A stretch of DNA of 64,000 bases, taken from the NCBI GenBank assembly GCA_964410065.1, contig CAYPFO010000005.1, positions 29,709 through 93,708 on the forward strand. The letters are read 5' to 3'. Position 1 is the first letter of the stretch. Every line of letters starts with the position of its first letter. This stretch comes from Serpens sp964410065 (GTDB taxonomy: Bacteria; Pseudomonadota; Gammaproteobacteria; Pseudomonadales; Pseudomonadaceae). Shown here one piece after another: positions 8,207 to 17,518 of this stretch. The notes under the pieces are model-generated. The model had not been told where the DNA came from. It was given only the letters and a program-made list of their open reading frames with translations, and made no database searches. The translations under genes were made by a program, and so were the position numbers.

Positions 8207-11200
8207 ATGAAATTCAACCTGTCTGCCTGGGCGTTGCAGAATCGCTCCATCGTGCTCTACCTCATGCTGTTGCTCGGTGTCGTCGGCGCGCTGTCCTATA
8301 CCCAGCTGGGGCAAAGTGAAGACCCGCCATTCACCTTCAAGGCCATGGTCATCCAGACCCAGTGGCCGGGTGCCAGCGCCGAGGAAGTCTCGCGCCAGGT
8401 GACCGAGCGCATCGAGAAGAAGCTGATGGAAACCGGCGCCTATGAGCGCATCGTGTCCTTCTCGCGACCAGGCGAATCCCAAGTGACCTTCCTGGCTCGC
8501 GACTCGATGCATTCCGACGAGATTCCCGAGCTGTTCTATCAGGTGCGCAAGAAGATTGGCGACATCCGCCACACCCTGCCGCCGGGCGCCATCGGCCCCT
8601 TTTTCAACGACGAATTCGGCACCACCTTCGGCAACATCTATGCACTGACCGGCGACGGTTTTGACTACGCAGTGCTCAAGGATTACGCCGACCGCATCCA
8701 GTTGCAGCTGCAGCGCGTCAAGGATGTCGGCAAGGTCGAGCTGCTCGGTTTGCAGGACGAGAAGATCTGGATCGAACTGTCCAATACCAAGCTGGCCACC
8801 CTCGGCCTGCCGCTGGCTGCCGTGCAGCAGGCGCTGGAGGCGCAGAACGCCGTGGCGGCCGCCGGTTATTTTGAAACCCAGACCGACCGTATCCAGCTGC
8901 GCGTCAGCGGGCGTTTTGAAACCGTCGAGCAGATCCGCGCCTTTCCCATCCGCGTGGGTGATCGCACCTTCAATCTGGGTGACGTGGCCGAAGTTCGCCG
9001 TGGTTTCAGCGATCCGCCAGCGCCGCGCATGCGCTTCATGGGCGACGACGCCATTGGCCTGGCGGTGTCCATGCGCGAGGGCGGCAACATCCTCGTGCTC
9101 GGCGAGGCGCTGGAAGCCGAATTCGGCCGCCTGCAGCAAAGCCTGCCGGCCGGAATGCAACTGGGCAAGGTGTCGGATCAACCGGCGGCGGTGAAAACCG
9201 GCGTCGGCGAATTCATTCAAGTGCTGACCGAGGCGGTGATCATCGTCCTGCTGGTGAGCTTTTTCTCCCTGGGCCTGCGCACGGGCATGGTGGTGGCGCT
9301 GTCCATTCCGCTGGTGCTGGCGATGACCTTCGCCGCCATGTATTACCTGGACATCGGCCTGCACAAGATTTCGCTCGGCGCGCTGGTGCTGGCGCTGGGG
9401 TTGATGGTGGATGACGCGATCATTGCGGTGGAAATGATGGCCATCAAGATGGAGCAGGGCTACGACCGCCTCAAGGCGGCCAGTTTCGCCTGGACCAGTA
9501 CGGCCTTCCCGATGCTCACCGGCACATTGATTACGGCCGCGGGCTTCCTGCCGATCGCCACCGCGCAATCCAGCACAGGCGAGTACACCCGCTCGATCTT
9601 CGAGGTGGTGACCATCGCCCTGCTGGTGTCCTGGATCGCCGCGGTGGTGTTCGTGCCGTATCTGGGCAACCGTCTTCTGCCGGACCTGGCCAAGCTGCAT
9701 GCCGCCAAGCATGGCGGCGCCGCCGCCCATGACCCCTATGCCACGGCATTCTACAAGCGCGTGCGCCGACTGATCACCTGGTGCGTACGGCGTCGCAAGA
9801 CCGTGCTCGTCCTGACCCTCGCGGCGTTCTTCGGCTCGGTGCTGCTGTTCCGCCTGGTGCCCCAGCAGTTCTTCCCGCCTTCGGCGCGCCAGGAGCTGAT
9901 GGTGGATATCAAGCTCGCCGAAGGCGCCTCGCTGCGGGCTACGGAGAGTGAAGTGCGCCGTCTGGAAGCCTTGCTTGCCAAGCAACCCGGCCTCGAAAAT
10001 TACACCGCGTATATCGGCAGCGGCTCACCGCGCTTCTACCTGCCTTTGGATCAGCAACTGCCGGCCACCAGTTTTGCCCAGTTCGTCGTGCTGGCCAGTT
10101 CCATCGAGGACCGCGAAGCGCTGCGTAGCTGGCTGATCGAGACCGTCAACGAAGAGTTCCCGACCTTGCGCACGCGGGTGTCGCGCCTGGAGAACGGCCC
10201 GCCCGTGGGTTATCCGCTGCAGTTCCGGGTCAGTGGCGAGCATATCGATGAGGTGCGCGAGCTGGCCCGCGAGGTGGCGAGCAAGGTCCGCCAGAACGCG
10301 CATGTGACCAACGTGCACCTGGACTGGGAAGAGCCCAGCAAGGTGATCCGCCTGGAACTGGACCAGGAGCGCGCTCGCGCGCTGGGGGTGAACACCGCGT
10401 CGCTGTCGCGCTTTTTGCAAAGCGCGCTGAGCGGTTCGCGGGTCAGCCAGTTTCGCGAGGACAACGAGCTGATCGAAATTCTGCTGCGCGGCACCCTGGA
10501 GGATCGCCAGAGCCTGACGTTGCTGCCCAGCCTGGCGGTGCCCACCGACAGCGGCCAGAGCGTGCCGTTGTCCCAAGTGGCGACTCTGGAGTACGGTTTC
10601 GAGGAAGGCATCATCTGGCACCGCGACCGTCTGCCGACGGTGACCGTGCGCGCCGACGTTTATGGTGCGGAACAGCCGGCCACGCTGGTGCAGGAGATCC
10701 TGCCCCACCTGGCTGAACTGCGTGCCAACCTGCCGGATGGCTACCTTTTCGAGGTGGGCGGCACCGTGGAGGACTCCGCGCGTGGTCAGCGCTCGGTGAT
10801 GGCCGGCATGCCGCTGTTCGTGGTGGTGGTCATGAGCCTGCTGATGCTGCAACTGCGCAGCTTCTCGCGCTCGATCATGGTGTTTCTCACCGCGCCACTG
10901 GGCCTGATCGGCGTGACGCTGTTCCTGCTGATCTTCCAGCAGCCGTTCGGTTTCGTCGCCATGTTGGGCACCATCGCGCTGTCGGGGATGATCATGCGCA
11001 ACTCGGTGATCCTGGTTGATCAAATCGAGCAGGACATCGCCGCTGGGCACGAGCGCTGGACCGCAATCATCGACGCCACGGTGCGGCGTTTCCGACCCAT
11101 CGTGCTCACCGCCATGGCGGCGGTGTTGGCGATGATCCCCTTGTCGCGCAGCGTGTTCTTCGGACCCATGGCCGTGGCCATCATGGGCGGGCTGATCGTC

Positions 11201-11272
11201 GCCACGGCATTGACGCTGCTGTTCCTGCCGGCGCTCTATGCCACCTGGTTCCGTGTGCGTGAGCATGAATAG
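8207..11272 (+). CDS. mexK: RND efflux inner-membrane pump MexK
   Basis: The 1021-residue proton-driven pump exports drugs and biocides; P. aeruginosa MexK handles triclosan, tetracycline and erythromycin. The layout is the RND duplicate: TM1 near the N-terminus, a large periplasmic loop, TM2-6, a second loop (about 555-850) and TM8-12. The TM4 aspartate pair appears in LGLMVDDAIIAVEMM (about residues 398-412) and motif GMIMRNSVILVDQIEQ near the C-terminus is typical. Length fits the family. It is co-transcribed with mexJ and under MexL. Confidence 0.92.
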   Translation: MKFNLSAWALQNRSIVLYLMLLLGVVGALSYTQLGQSEDPPFTFKAMVIQTQWPGASAEEVSRQVTERIEKKLMETGAYERIVSFSRPGESQVTFLARDSMHSDEIPELFYQVRKKIGDIRHTLPPGAIGPFFNDEFGTTFGNIYALTGDGFDYAVLKDYADRIQLQLQRVKDVGKVELLGLQDEKIWIELSNTKLATLGLPLAAVQQALEAQNAVAAAGYFETQTDRIQLRVSGRFETVEQIRAFPIRVGDRTFNLGDVAEVRRGFSDPPAPRMRFMGDDAIGLAVSMREGGNILVLGEALEAEFGRLQQSLPAGMQLGKVSDQPAAVKTGVGEFIQVLTEAVIIVLLVSFFSLGLRTGMVVALSIPLVLAMTFAAMYYLDIGLHKISLGALVLALGLMVDDAIIAVEMMAIKMEQGYDRLKAASFAWTSTAFPMLTGTLITAAGFLPIATAQSSTGEYTRSIFEVVTIALLVSWIAAVVFVPYLGNRLLPDLAKLHAAKHGGAAAHDPYATAFYKRVRRLITWCVRRRKTVLVLTLAAFFGSVLLFRLVPQQFFPPSARQELMVDIKLAEGASLRATESEVRRLEALLAKQPGLENYTAYIGSGSPRFYLPLDQQLPATSFAQFVVLASSIEDREALRSWLIETVNEEFPTLRTRVSRLENGPPVGYPLQFRVSGEHIDEVRELAREVASKVRQNAHVTNVHLDWEEPSKVIRLELDQERARALGVNTASLSRFLQSALSGSRVSQFREDNELIEILLRGTLEDRQSLTLLPSLAVPTDSGQSVPLSQVATLEYGFEEGIIWHRDRLPTVTVRADVYGAEQPATLVQEILPHLAELRANLPDGYLFEVGGTVEDSARGQRSVMAGMPLFVVVVMSLLMLQLRSFSRSIMVFLTAPLGLIGVTLFLLIFQQPFGFVAMLGTIALSGMIMRNSVILVDQIEQDIAAGHERWTAIIDATVRRFRPIVLTAMAAVLAMIPLSRSVFFGPMAVAIMGGLIVATALTLLFLPALYATWFRVREHE

Positions 11273-11335
11273 GCGCTTGGAATAATCCTCTGCGGGGTGG
11301 TACAGGTAGCCACCCCTGTGCACGGAGCAAACGTC

Positions 11336-12169
11336 ATGCCGGCGCCTCGCATTCTACTGCTTACCCTGTTGGCCATGCTGGGGTTCGCCGGTAATTCGCT
11401 GTTGTGCCGCCTGGCGCTCAAGGAGGGTGCGCTGGATGCGGCCAGTTTCACCAGCCTGCGGCTGCTGTTTGGCGCGCTGACGCTCTGGCTGCTGGTGCGC
11501 CTGGCGCAGCGCCGTTTGGCCGGCAACTGGCTTTCGGCACTGGCCTTGTTCCTGTATGCCGCGGCATTCTCCTTCGCCTACCTGCGCCTGGATACGGGAA
11601 CCGGCGCGTTGTTGCTGTTCGGTGCGGTCCAGGTCGGCATGGTCGTGGCGGGCTGGCGGCGGGGCGAGCGTTTGAACCGTTGGCAGGGAGTGGGATTCTT
11701 GCTGGCGGTCGGCGGCCTGCTGGCGCTGTTGTTGCCAGGCGCCAGTGCGCCCGATCTGCTCGGTGCCCTGCTGATGGCGCTCTCCGGGCTGGCCTGGGCG
11801 CTGTATTCGTTGCGCGCACGGAACACCGCCGACCCGTTGGCGGTCACTGCGGGAAATTTCCTGCTCGCCGCGCCACTGGCTTTGGGCGTGAGCCTGCTGC
11901 AGGTTGCCGAAGTGCGCTGGAGCGGTATGGGCGTGTTCTATGCCGTCGTATCGGGCGCCCTGACCTCGGGTGTCTGCTATGCCATCTGGTACAGCGCACT
12001 GCGAGGACTGACGGCGGTGCAGGCTGGAACCGTGCAGCTCAGCGTACCGATCCTGGCGGCGCTTGGCGGCAGTCTTCTGCTGGATGAAGCGCTGTCCTTG
12101 CGCCAGGCGCTGACAGCCTTGGCCGTGCTTGGAGGGATCGCCCTCATGCTCCGAGCAAAACAGGCCTGA
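11336..12169 (+). CDS. DMT superfamily (EamA) exporter
   Basis: The 277-residue integral membrane protein has about ten hydrophobic helices arranged as two EamA repeats. The N-terminal repeat shows GFAGNSLLCRLALKEGALDA and FTSLRLLFGALTLW; the second includes YAIWYSALRGLTAVQAGTVQ and LDEALSLRQALTALAVLGGI. Family members export amino acids or other small metabolites; the substrate here is unknown. The ATG at 11336 is preceded by CGGAG and gives a membrane helix at once. It lies 63 bases after mexK and may be a separate unit. Confidence 0.88.
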   Translation: MPAPRILLLTLLAMLGFAGNSLLCRLALKEGALDAASFTSLRLLFGALTLWLLVRLAQRRLAGNWLSALALFLYAAAFSFAYLRLDTGTGALLLFGAVQVGMVVAGWRRGERLNRWQGVGFLLAVGGLLALLLPGASAPDLLGALLMALSGLAWALYSLRARNTADPLAVTAGNFLLAAPLALGVSLLQVAEVRWSGMGVFYAVVSGALTSGVCYAIWYSALRGLTAVQAGTVQLSVPILAALGGSLLLDEALSLRQALTALAVLGGIALMLRAKQA

Positions 12170-12248
12170 ACGCAGCACACAGCTCAACTTGCTGAGCGTA
12201 TGCCTGTCACAGCATGACGAACGTCGTCATCCACGAGGGAGGATGGTC

Positions 12249-12461
12249 ATGAGTCAGAAGTTCAACGTCGGCGATCACGTCAGCTGGAACTCAGAGGCTG
12301 GGCGGGTCAGCGGCAAGATTACCAAGGTGCATACCCGCGACACCGAGTACAAGGGCCATCCGCGCCACGCCAGCGAGGAGGAGCCGCAGTACGAGATCAA
12401 GAGCGACAAGACCGACCATGTCGCCATGCACAAGGGAAGCGCGCTGAAGAAGATCGACTGA
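12249..12461 (+). CDS. DUF2945 / hypervirulence-associated TUDOR domain protein
   Basis: This 70-residue protein is a single small beta-barrel: FNVGDHVSWNSEAGRVSGKI then KGHPRHASEEEPQYEIKSDKT and a terminal GSALKKID. The family is widespread and unstudied in bacteria. GAGGGAGG at 12235-12242 lies six bases before the ATG at 12249, so this start is preferred over the in-frame ATG at 12243. It is one base from the DUF488 gene and probably shares its transcript. Confidence 0.87.
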   Translation: MSQKFNVGDHVSWNSEAGRVSGKITKVHTRDTEYKGHPRHASEEEPQYEIKSDKTDHVAMHKGSALKKID

Positions 12462-12462
12462 C

Positions 12463-13050
12463 ATGGCTGATCCGCATACTGTCTGGACCATCGGCCACTC
12501 GACGCGATCGCTGCAGGAGTTGGTTGCGCTGCTGAGGCATAACCGGATCGAGGCCGTCGCCGATGTGCGGCGTTTTCCCGGGTCGCGGCGTTTGCCGCAG
12601 TTCGGCGAAGCGGCCCTGCGTGCTGGCCTTGCCGAGCAGGGCATCGATTACCACTGGATCGTGGAGCTGGGCGGGCGTCGCCGCCCGTTGCCGGATACGG
12701 TCAATACCGCCTGGCGCAACAGCTCGTTTCGCGGCTATGCCGATCATCTGCACAGCGATGAATTCGCTGCGGGACTGGCGCGCCTGCTTGGGCTGGCCAG
12801 CCACAAACGCACCACGCTGATGTGCGCCGAGCTGCTTTGGTGGCGCTGTCATCGCTCCCTGATTGCCGACGTGCTCAAGGTGCGCGGCATCGAGGTGCTG
12901 CATATCCAGGATGAGACCCACTTGCTGGTTCACCCTTACACCTCGCCGGCGCGGTTGCTGAACGGTCAACTGAGCTATGCCCAGGGGCAGGGCGAGCCGC
13001 TGGGCGAAAAGTCGCCCGGCAGCGGTAGTCAGATCAGCCTGGAATTGTGA
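12463..13050 (+). CDS. DUF488 family protein
   Basis: The 195-residue cytoplasmic protein begins VWTIGHSTRSLQELVALL and contains VADVRRFPGSRRLPQF (about residues 33-48) and the conserved LMCAELLWWRCHRSLIADVL (about 118-137) with Cys, Glu and CHR residues typical of DUF488. The function is unproven. The start lies one base after the stop of the DUF2945 gene, so translation is probably coupled. A REP-like palindrome follows. Confidence 0.88.
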   Translation: MADPHTVWTIGHSTRSLQELVALLRHNRIEAVADVRRFPGSRRLPQFGEAALRAGLAEQGIDYHWIVELGGRRRPLPDTVNTAWRNSSFRGYADHLHSDEFAAGLARLLGLASHKRTTLMCAELLWWRCHRSLIADVLKVRGIEVLHIQDETHLLVHPYTSPARLLNGQLSYAQGQGEPLGEKSPGSGSQISLEL

Positions 13051-13077
13051 GGGAGACTGGCAAGCGATGACGGAGCG

Positions 13078-13144
13078 TAGGAGCCAGCGTGATGGCGATC
13101 CGTTGCACTAACGGCGGCCAATCGCCAGCAAGCTGGCTCCTGCA
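13078..13144. repeat. REP-like palindromic repeat
   Basis: Inverted arms TAGGAGCCAGC-GTGATGGCGAT and ATCGCCAGCAAGCTGGCTCCTGC enclose a short loop, the form of the Pseudomonas repetitive extragenic palindromes. It sits between the converging DUF488 and plsB genes and may act in transcription termination or mRNA stability. A related unit lies at 24341-24408. Confidence 0.8.
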
Positions 13145-13156
13145 ACGCCTTCCGGC

Positions 13157-15658
13157 CTAGGGGTTCGAGGCCTGTTCCGGCATCGGCTCCGGGCTGGGTT
13201 GCCGTTTCAACGTGACCTGACGGATCGACAAGCGCACTTCGGTAGGCAGCACGCGCTTGGCGGCGCCTTCCACCAGTTCGGCCAGCTTGGGCGAGTGGCT
13301 GAGTTGCCCTTGCTCGTTGCGGCGCAGCACGCCCTGATCGATCAGGGTATTGATGAAGTGGCGGAACAGGCTCTTGTCGAAGAACTCCGGGGCGTTCAGA
13401 CCGTGCAGGATCGACAGGCGCTGGGCCATGACCGTGCACAGACTTTCCAGCTCCTCGGCGTCCAGGCCGTACTGCGGATGGTCGAGGATCAGCGCCACGG
13501 CCATGTAGAAGCGCTGCAGCGTCTGCACGATGGCGCGCGACAACAGTGTGAGCAGCACGAACTCCCCGGAGCTGGGCGCCGGGCGGATGAAAAGATCGTC
13601 TTCACGGCGCAGCAGGCCCTGCTCCACGAAGGCGTCCATCCACTCGTCAACCACCGCTTCCAGCTCATCCAATTCATAACGAATGAACAGCTCGGCCTGC
13701 AGGTACGGATACAGCGCGGTCACGTAGCGCAGGATCTGTTCGCGGCTGATGCGCCCGCTGTTCTGGAAGAAGCTGGCCAGCAGCGACGGCAGCGCGAAGA
13801 CGTGCAGCACGTTGTTGCGGTAGTAGGTCATCAGGACCGCGTTCTGCTCATCCAGATAGAGGATTTCGCCCAGCGCGTCCTGCTGGCTGGCGATCAGCTG
13901 CATGTCCTGTACATGGGCCGTCAGCTGCCGGCCATCGCCATCGGGCAGGGTGGTGTGCGGCGAGTAGGGCACCCGACGCAGCAGCGCCAGGTAGCGGTCG
14001 AGCACGCTGGCCAGGCCGCGATCGTCGATGGCCAGCTTGCTGGTGGAAAGCATGACCATGGCCACCAGGTTGACCGGGTTGATCGCCGCCGCTTCGTTGA
14101 GGTGGCGGGCGACGGTGGTGCCAAGCTTGTTGGTGGCGGCGGTCAGCCACTCGGGGCGGTAATCCGGGCCCAGATCCTGCTGGCGCCAGCCGGGCTGCTG
14201 CTGCTCGAGGAACTCGGCCAGCTTGATCGGTTCGCCGAAGTTTACCGACACCTGGCCGAAGCGCTGGCGCAAGGCACCGATGACTTTGAATAGGTCGCCG
14301 ATGGATTCCTTCTTCTTGCTCGCGCCGCGCAGTTCGCCCAGGTAGGTGCGGCCTTCCAGCACGCGCTCGTAGCCGATGTACACCGGCACGAAGACGACCG
14401 GCAGGCGGTGGGAGCGCAGGAAGCTGCGCAGGGTGATGGCCAGCATGCCGGTTTTCGGCTGCAGGGTGCGCCCGGTGCGCGAACGACCGCCTTCGACGAA
14501 GTACTCGACCGGGAAGCCCCGGCTGAACAGGGTGTGCAGGTACTCGTTGAACACCGCCGTGTACAGGGGATTGCCCTTGAAGGTGCGGCGCATGAAGAAG
14601 GCACCGCCACGGCGCAGCAGGCCGCCAATCACCGGCATATTCAGGTTGATGCCGGCAGCGATGTGCGGCGGCGTCAGCCCGTGGGTGAACAGCAGGTACG
14701 AGAGCAGGAGGTAGTCGATGTGGCTGCGGTGGCAGGGCACATAGATGACTTCGTGACCGCGGGCGATCTCCTGCACCTGCTCGATGTGGTTGACCTTGAC
14801 GCCGTCGTAGATCTTGTTCCAGAACCAGGACAGAACCAGTTCGAGGAAGCGGATCGCCGTGTAGGTGTAGTCCGAGGCGATCTCGTTGCCGTAGCGCAGG
14901 GCGCGGGCTTCGGCCTTGGCGACGGAGAATTTCTCCCGTTCGGCTTCGTCCAGAATCGCCTGGCGCACAGCGGGCGCATGCACCAGGCCCTTGACCAGGT
15001 TGCGTCGGTGCGACACGTCCGGGCCGATGACGGCGGCCTTCTGGTTGCGAAAGTGCACCCGCAGGATGCGGTGGGCCATGCGCTGGGTGCGTTCAGGACC
15101 CTTGCCTTGGCCGACCAGCTCACGCAGCTGAATCGGCGCGGCGAACTGCACGCGGGTCTTGCGGCCGAGGAACAGGATCGCCAGCAGCTTGCGCAGCCGC
15201 CCGGTGACCGCCCAGCTATCAGCAAAAAGCAATTTCCAGGGGCTGGTCTCGCGGGCTGGCGATTGGCCCCAGTACACGCTGACCGGCACGATCTGCGCTT
15301 CCGCCAAGGCATTCTGGCTGACGGCGGTGACCAGGCGCGCCAGCGTCGGGGAAATGATGCGCTTGTCGCGGCGCCCCAGCCAGCCGGTGGGCGCATCCAG
15401 AAAGAAGAAGGCCGACGGTTCTTGGTGGCTGTCCATCGACACCTGCACCACCGGACGCGGCAGACCGGCCTTGGCGCATTCATGGTCGACCACCGCCAAG
15501 TCGCTTAGCGACGGCTTCTGCAGCACGTAGAACACGGGTTTGCTGCGATCAAGATCGAGAGTGGCGGCGGACTGGCTGATGGTTTCCGAACGAACCCACA
15601 GATACAGCAGGCGACGCAGGCTACCGAAAACAAGACGGTGAAGGGGTGTGCGGGTCAT
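13157..15658 (-). CDS. plsB: Glycerol-3-phosphate 1-O-acyltransferase PlsB
   Basis: The 833-residue inner-membrane-associated enzyme makes lysophosphatidic acid from glycerol-3-phosphate and acyl-ACP or acyl-CoA, the first step of phospholipid synthesis. The acyltransferase motif HRSHID is at residues 310-315 (motif I) and FVEGGRSRTG at about 387-396 (motif III). The length matches E. coli PlsB. The gene is divergent from the ABC exporter operon across 201 bases. No anomaly is seen. Confidence 0.95.
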   Translation of the reverse strand: MTRTPLHRLVFGSLRRLLYLWVRSETISQSAATLDLDRSKPVFYVLQKPSLSDLAVVDHECAKAGLPRPVVQVSMDSHQEPSAFFFLDAPTGWLGRRDKRIISPTLARLVTAVSQNALAEAQIVPVSVYWGQSPARETSPWKLLFADSWAVTGRLRKLLAILFLGRKTRVQFAAPIQLRELVGQGKGPERTQRMAHRILRVHFRNQKAAVIGPDVSHRRNLVKGLVHAPAVRQAILDEAEREKFSVAKAEARALRYGNEIASDYTYTAIRFLELVLSWFWNKIYDGVKVNHIEQVQEIARGHEVIYVPCHRSHIDYLLLSYLLFTHGLTPPHIAAGINLNMPVIGGLLRRGGAFFMRRTFKGNPLYTAVFNEYLHTLFSRGFPVEYFVEGGRSRTGRTLQPKTGMLAITLRSFLRSHRLPVVFVPVYIGYERVLEGRTYLGELRGASKKKESIGDLFKVIGALRQRFGQVSVNFGEPIKLAEFLEQQQPGWRQQDLGPDYRPEWLTAATNKLGTTVARHLNEAAAINPVNLVAMVMLSTSKLAIDDRGLASVLDRYLALLRRVPYSPHTTLPDGDGRQLTAHVQDMQLIASQQDALGEILYLDEQNAVLMTYYRNNVLHVFALPSLLASFFQNSGRISREQILRYVTALYPYLQAELFIRYELDELEAVVDEWMDAFVEQGLLRREDDLFIRPAPSSGEFVLLTLLSRAIVQTLQRFYMAVALILDHPQYGLDAEELESLCTVMAQRLSILHGLNAPEFFDKSLFRHFINTLIDQGVLRRNEQGQLSHSPKLAELVEGAAKRVLPTEVRLSIRQVTLKRQPSPEPMPEQASNP

Positions 15659-15764
15659 ACGTCTGGTCGAATAAAACGAGCAATTGCTCGGGAGCGCTAG
15701 TGTGCCGCATCGCTGGGGGAGGGAAAAGCGGCAAAACGCGGAAAGAATTGGCTCTTGACGTGCC

Positions 15765-15794
15765 TTGCCATGGCTTGGAGCGTGCTTTTATAGT
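15765..15794 (+). promoter_or_regulatory. Sigma-70 type promoter of the GldA/F/G-like operon
   Basis: TTGCCA (15765-15770), an 18-base spacer and TATAGT (15789-15794) lie 65 bases before the ATPase start. Both hexamers match the consensus at five of six positions. Confidence 0.55.
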
Positions 15795-15859
15795 CCCGCG
15801 GCGTTGAATTCTCGGCCTGGTTTCCAAGGGCCGGGCAGTGATCGGAGGATGGGACTCCC

Positions 15860-16783
15860 ATGATTGAGATAAGAAACCTGACCAAACGCTTCGACCGGCA
15901 CACGGTGGTGGATGATCTGTCGTTCGAGGTTCGCCCGGGTGAAGTGCTGGGCTTTCTCGGCCCCAACGGTGCCGGCAAGTCGACGACCATGAAGATGCTC
16001 ACCGGCTTTCTCGCCCCGACGTCGGGCACGGCCAGCATTCATGGCTTCGATATCCAGACCCAGCCCCTCAAGGCGCAACGCCTGATCGGCTACTTGCCCG
16101 AAGGCGCACCCTGCTACGGCGATATGCACGTGCGCGGGTTTCTCAGCTTTATGGCAGAAATACGCGGCTTTCGCGGCGCGGAAAAAAACCGGCGCGTGGC
16201 CCGTGCGGTGGAGCAGCTAGAGCTGGGCAGTGTGCTGGGCCAGCACATCGACACCTTGTCCAAGGGATTCAAGCGCCGTGTTGGCCTCGCCCAGGCGATT
16301 CTCCACGATCCCCGGGTGCTGATCCTCGATGAGCCCACCGACGGCCTGGACCCGAACCAGAAACATCAGGTGCGCCAGCTGATCCAGGGCCTGGCCGAGG
16401 ACAAGATCGTCATCATCTCCACGCATATCCTCGAAGAAGTCGGCGCGCTGTGTAGCCGCGCTGTGGTGATTGCCCACGGCAAGCTGGTGGCCGATGCCAC
16501 GCCCCTCGAGCTGGAACGACGTTCGCGCTATCACCAGGCCGTGACCCTGGTGAGCGAAGAGCCGCTGGACGAAGCCGCGCTGCGGGCCTTGCCGGGGGTT
16601 GCCGGCCTTGAACACAACCGGCGCGAACAGAGCCTGACCGTGCTGGCTGAGCCGGGCGCGGTGATTTTCCCGCCGATCAACGACCTGATTCGCGCACGCG
16701 GCTGGGCCATTCGCGAACTGAATGTGGAGCGCGGCCGCCTCGATGAAGTGTTTCGCAATCTGACCCGGGGGGAGGCGGCATGA
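15860..16783 (+). CDS. ABC transporter ATP-binding protein, GldA-like
   Basis: The 307-residue ATPase has Walker A GPNGAGKST (residues 34-42), Walker B VLILDEPTDGLDP (about 154-166) and an H-loop ISTHILEEV. The signature is LSKGFKRRVGLAQ, the LSKG form of the drug/GldA branch, not LSGGQ. A 70-residue C-terminal extension follows the ABC domain. GGAGG precedes the ATG. The stop overlaps the permease start by four bases, so the two are translationally coupled. The substrate is not known; GldA homologues act with GldF and GldG. Confidence 0.9.
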   Translation: MIEIRNLTKRFDRHTVVDDLSFEVRPGEVLGFLGPNGAGKSTTMKMLTGFLAPTSGTASIHGFDIQTQPLKAQRLIGYLPEGAPCYGDMHVRGFLSFMAEIRGFRGAEKNRRVARAVEQLELGSVLGQHIDTLSKGFKRRVGLAQAILHDPRVLILDEPTDGLDPNQKHQVRQLIQGLAEDKIVIISTHILEEVGALCSRAVVIAHGKLVADATPLELERRSRYHQAVTLVSEEPLDEAALRALPGVAGLEHNRREQSLTVLAEPGAVIFPPINDLIRARGWAIRELNVERGRLDEVFRNLTRGEAA

Positions 16784-17514
16784 AGCAGTTGCCGGTGATC
16801 TTCAAGCGCGAGCTGGCGAGCTATTTCGCCACGCCGCTGGCTTACATTTTCCTGGTGATTTTCCTGGTGCTGACCGGGGTGTTCACCTTCTATCTGGGTG
16901 GTTTTTTCGAGCGTGGCCAGGCCGATCTGGGCAGTTTTTTCGCCTTCCATCCCTGGCTGTACCTGTTCCTGGTGCCTGCCATCGCCATGCGTCTGTGGGC
17001 CGAGGAGCGCAAGTCCGGCACCCTGGAACTGCTGATGACCTTGCCGATCACCCGCACCGAAGCGGTGGCCGGCAAGTTTCTCGCCGCCTGGGTGTTCGCC
17101 GGTCTGGCGCTGCTGCTGACCTTCCCGGTGGTGCTCACCGTGAACTACCTGGGCGAGCCGGACAACGGCGCGATCCTCACCGGGTACCTGGGCAGCTGGC
17201 TGCTGGCCGGCGCCTATCTGGCGGTCGGCTCGTGCATGTCGGCACTGGCGCGCAATCAGGTGATTGCCTTCATCCTCACCGTCAGCTTGTGCTTTGTATT
17301 CATCGTCAGCGGCTTTCCCATGGTGATCGACGCCTTCAGCGCCTGGGCGCCGCAGGGCATGATCGATGCGGTGGCGTCGATGAGCTTTCTGATTCGCTTC
17401 GAGGCGATCAGCAAGGGCGTCATCGACCTGCGCGACCTGCTGTATTTCCTCAGTTTCATCGTGGCCTGGCTGGCCGCCACCGCCGTAATGGTTGATCTGA
17501 AAAAGGCGGACTGA
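16780..17514 (+). CDS. ABC transporter permease, GldF-like
   Basis: The 244-residue protein has six predicted membrane helices in the ABC-2 type arrangement, with the conserved MRLWAEERKSGTLELLMTLP segment at about residues 68-87. It starts inside the stop of the ATPase gene (ATGA) and is followed four bases later by the GldG-like gene. The set probably forms one exporter. These genes are found in many non-gliding bacteria, so the gliding names describe homology only. Confidence 0.88.
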   Translation: MKQLPVIFKRELASYFATPLAYIFLVIFLVLTGVFTFYLGGFFERGQADLGSFFAFHPWLYLFLVPAIAMRLWAEERKSGTLELLMTLPITRTEAVAGKFLAAWVFAGLALLLTFPVVLTVNYLGEPDNGAILTGYLGSWLLAGAYLAVGSCMSALARNQVIAFILTVSLCFVFIVSGFPMVIDAFSAWAPQGMIDAVASMSFLIRFEAISKGVIDLRDLLYFLSFIVAWLAATAVMVDLKKAD

Positions 17515-17518
17515 ACCC

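Noticed and set aside
7148..9985. 945-codon open frame on the minus strand
   Set aside because: It is antisense to mexJ and mexK, has low-complexity His/Gln/Arg-rich composition and no domain; it is a product of high GC at third codon positions.
13199..15508. Two long plus-strand open frames (13199-14293 and 14408-15508)
   Set aside because: Both are antisense to plsB, which has both acyltransferase motifs and full length.
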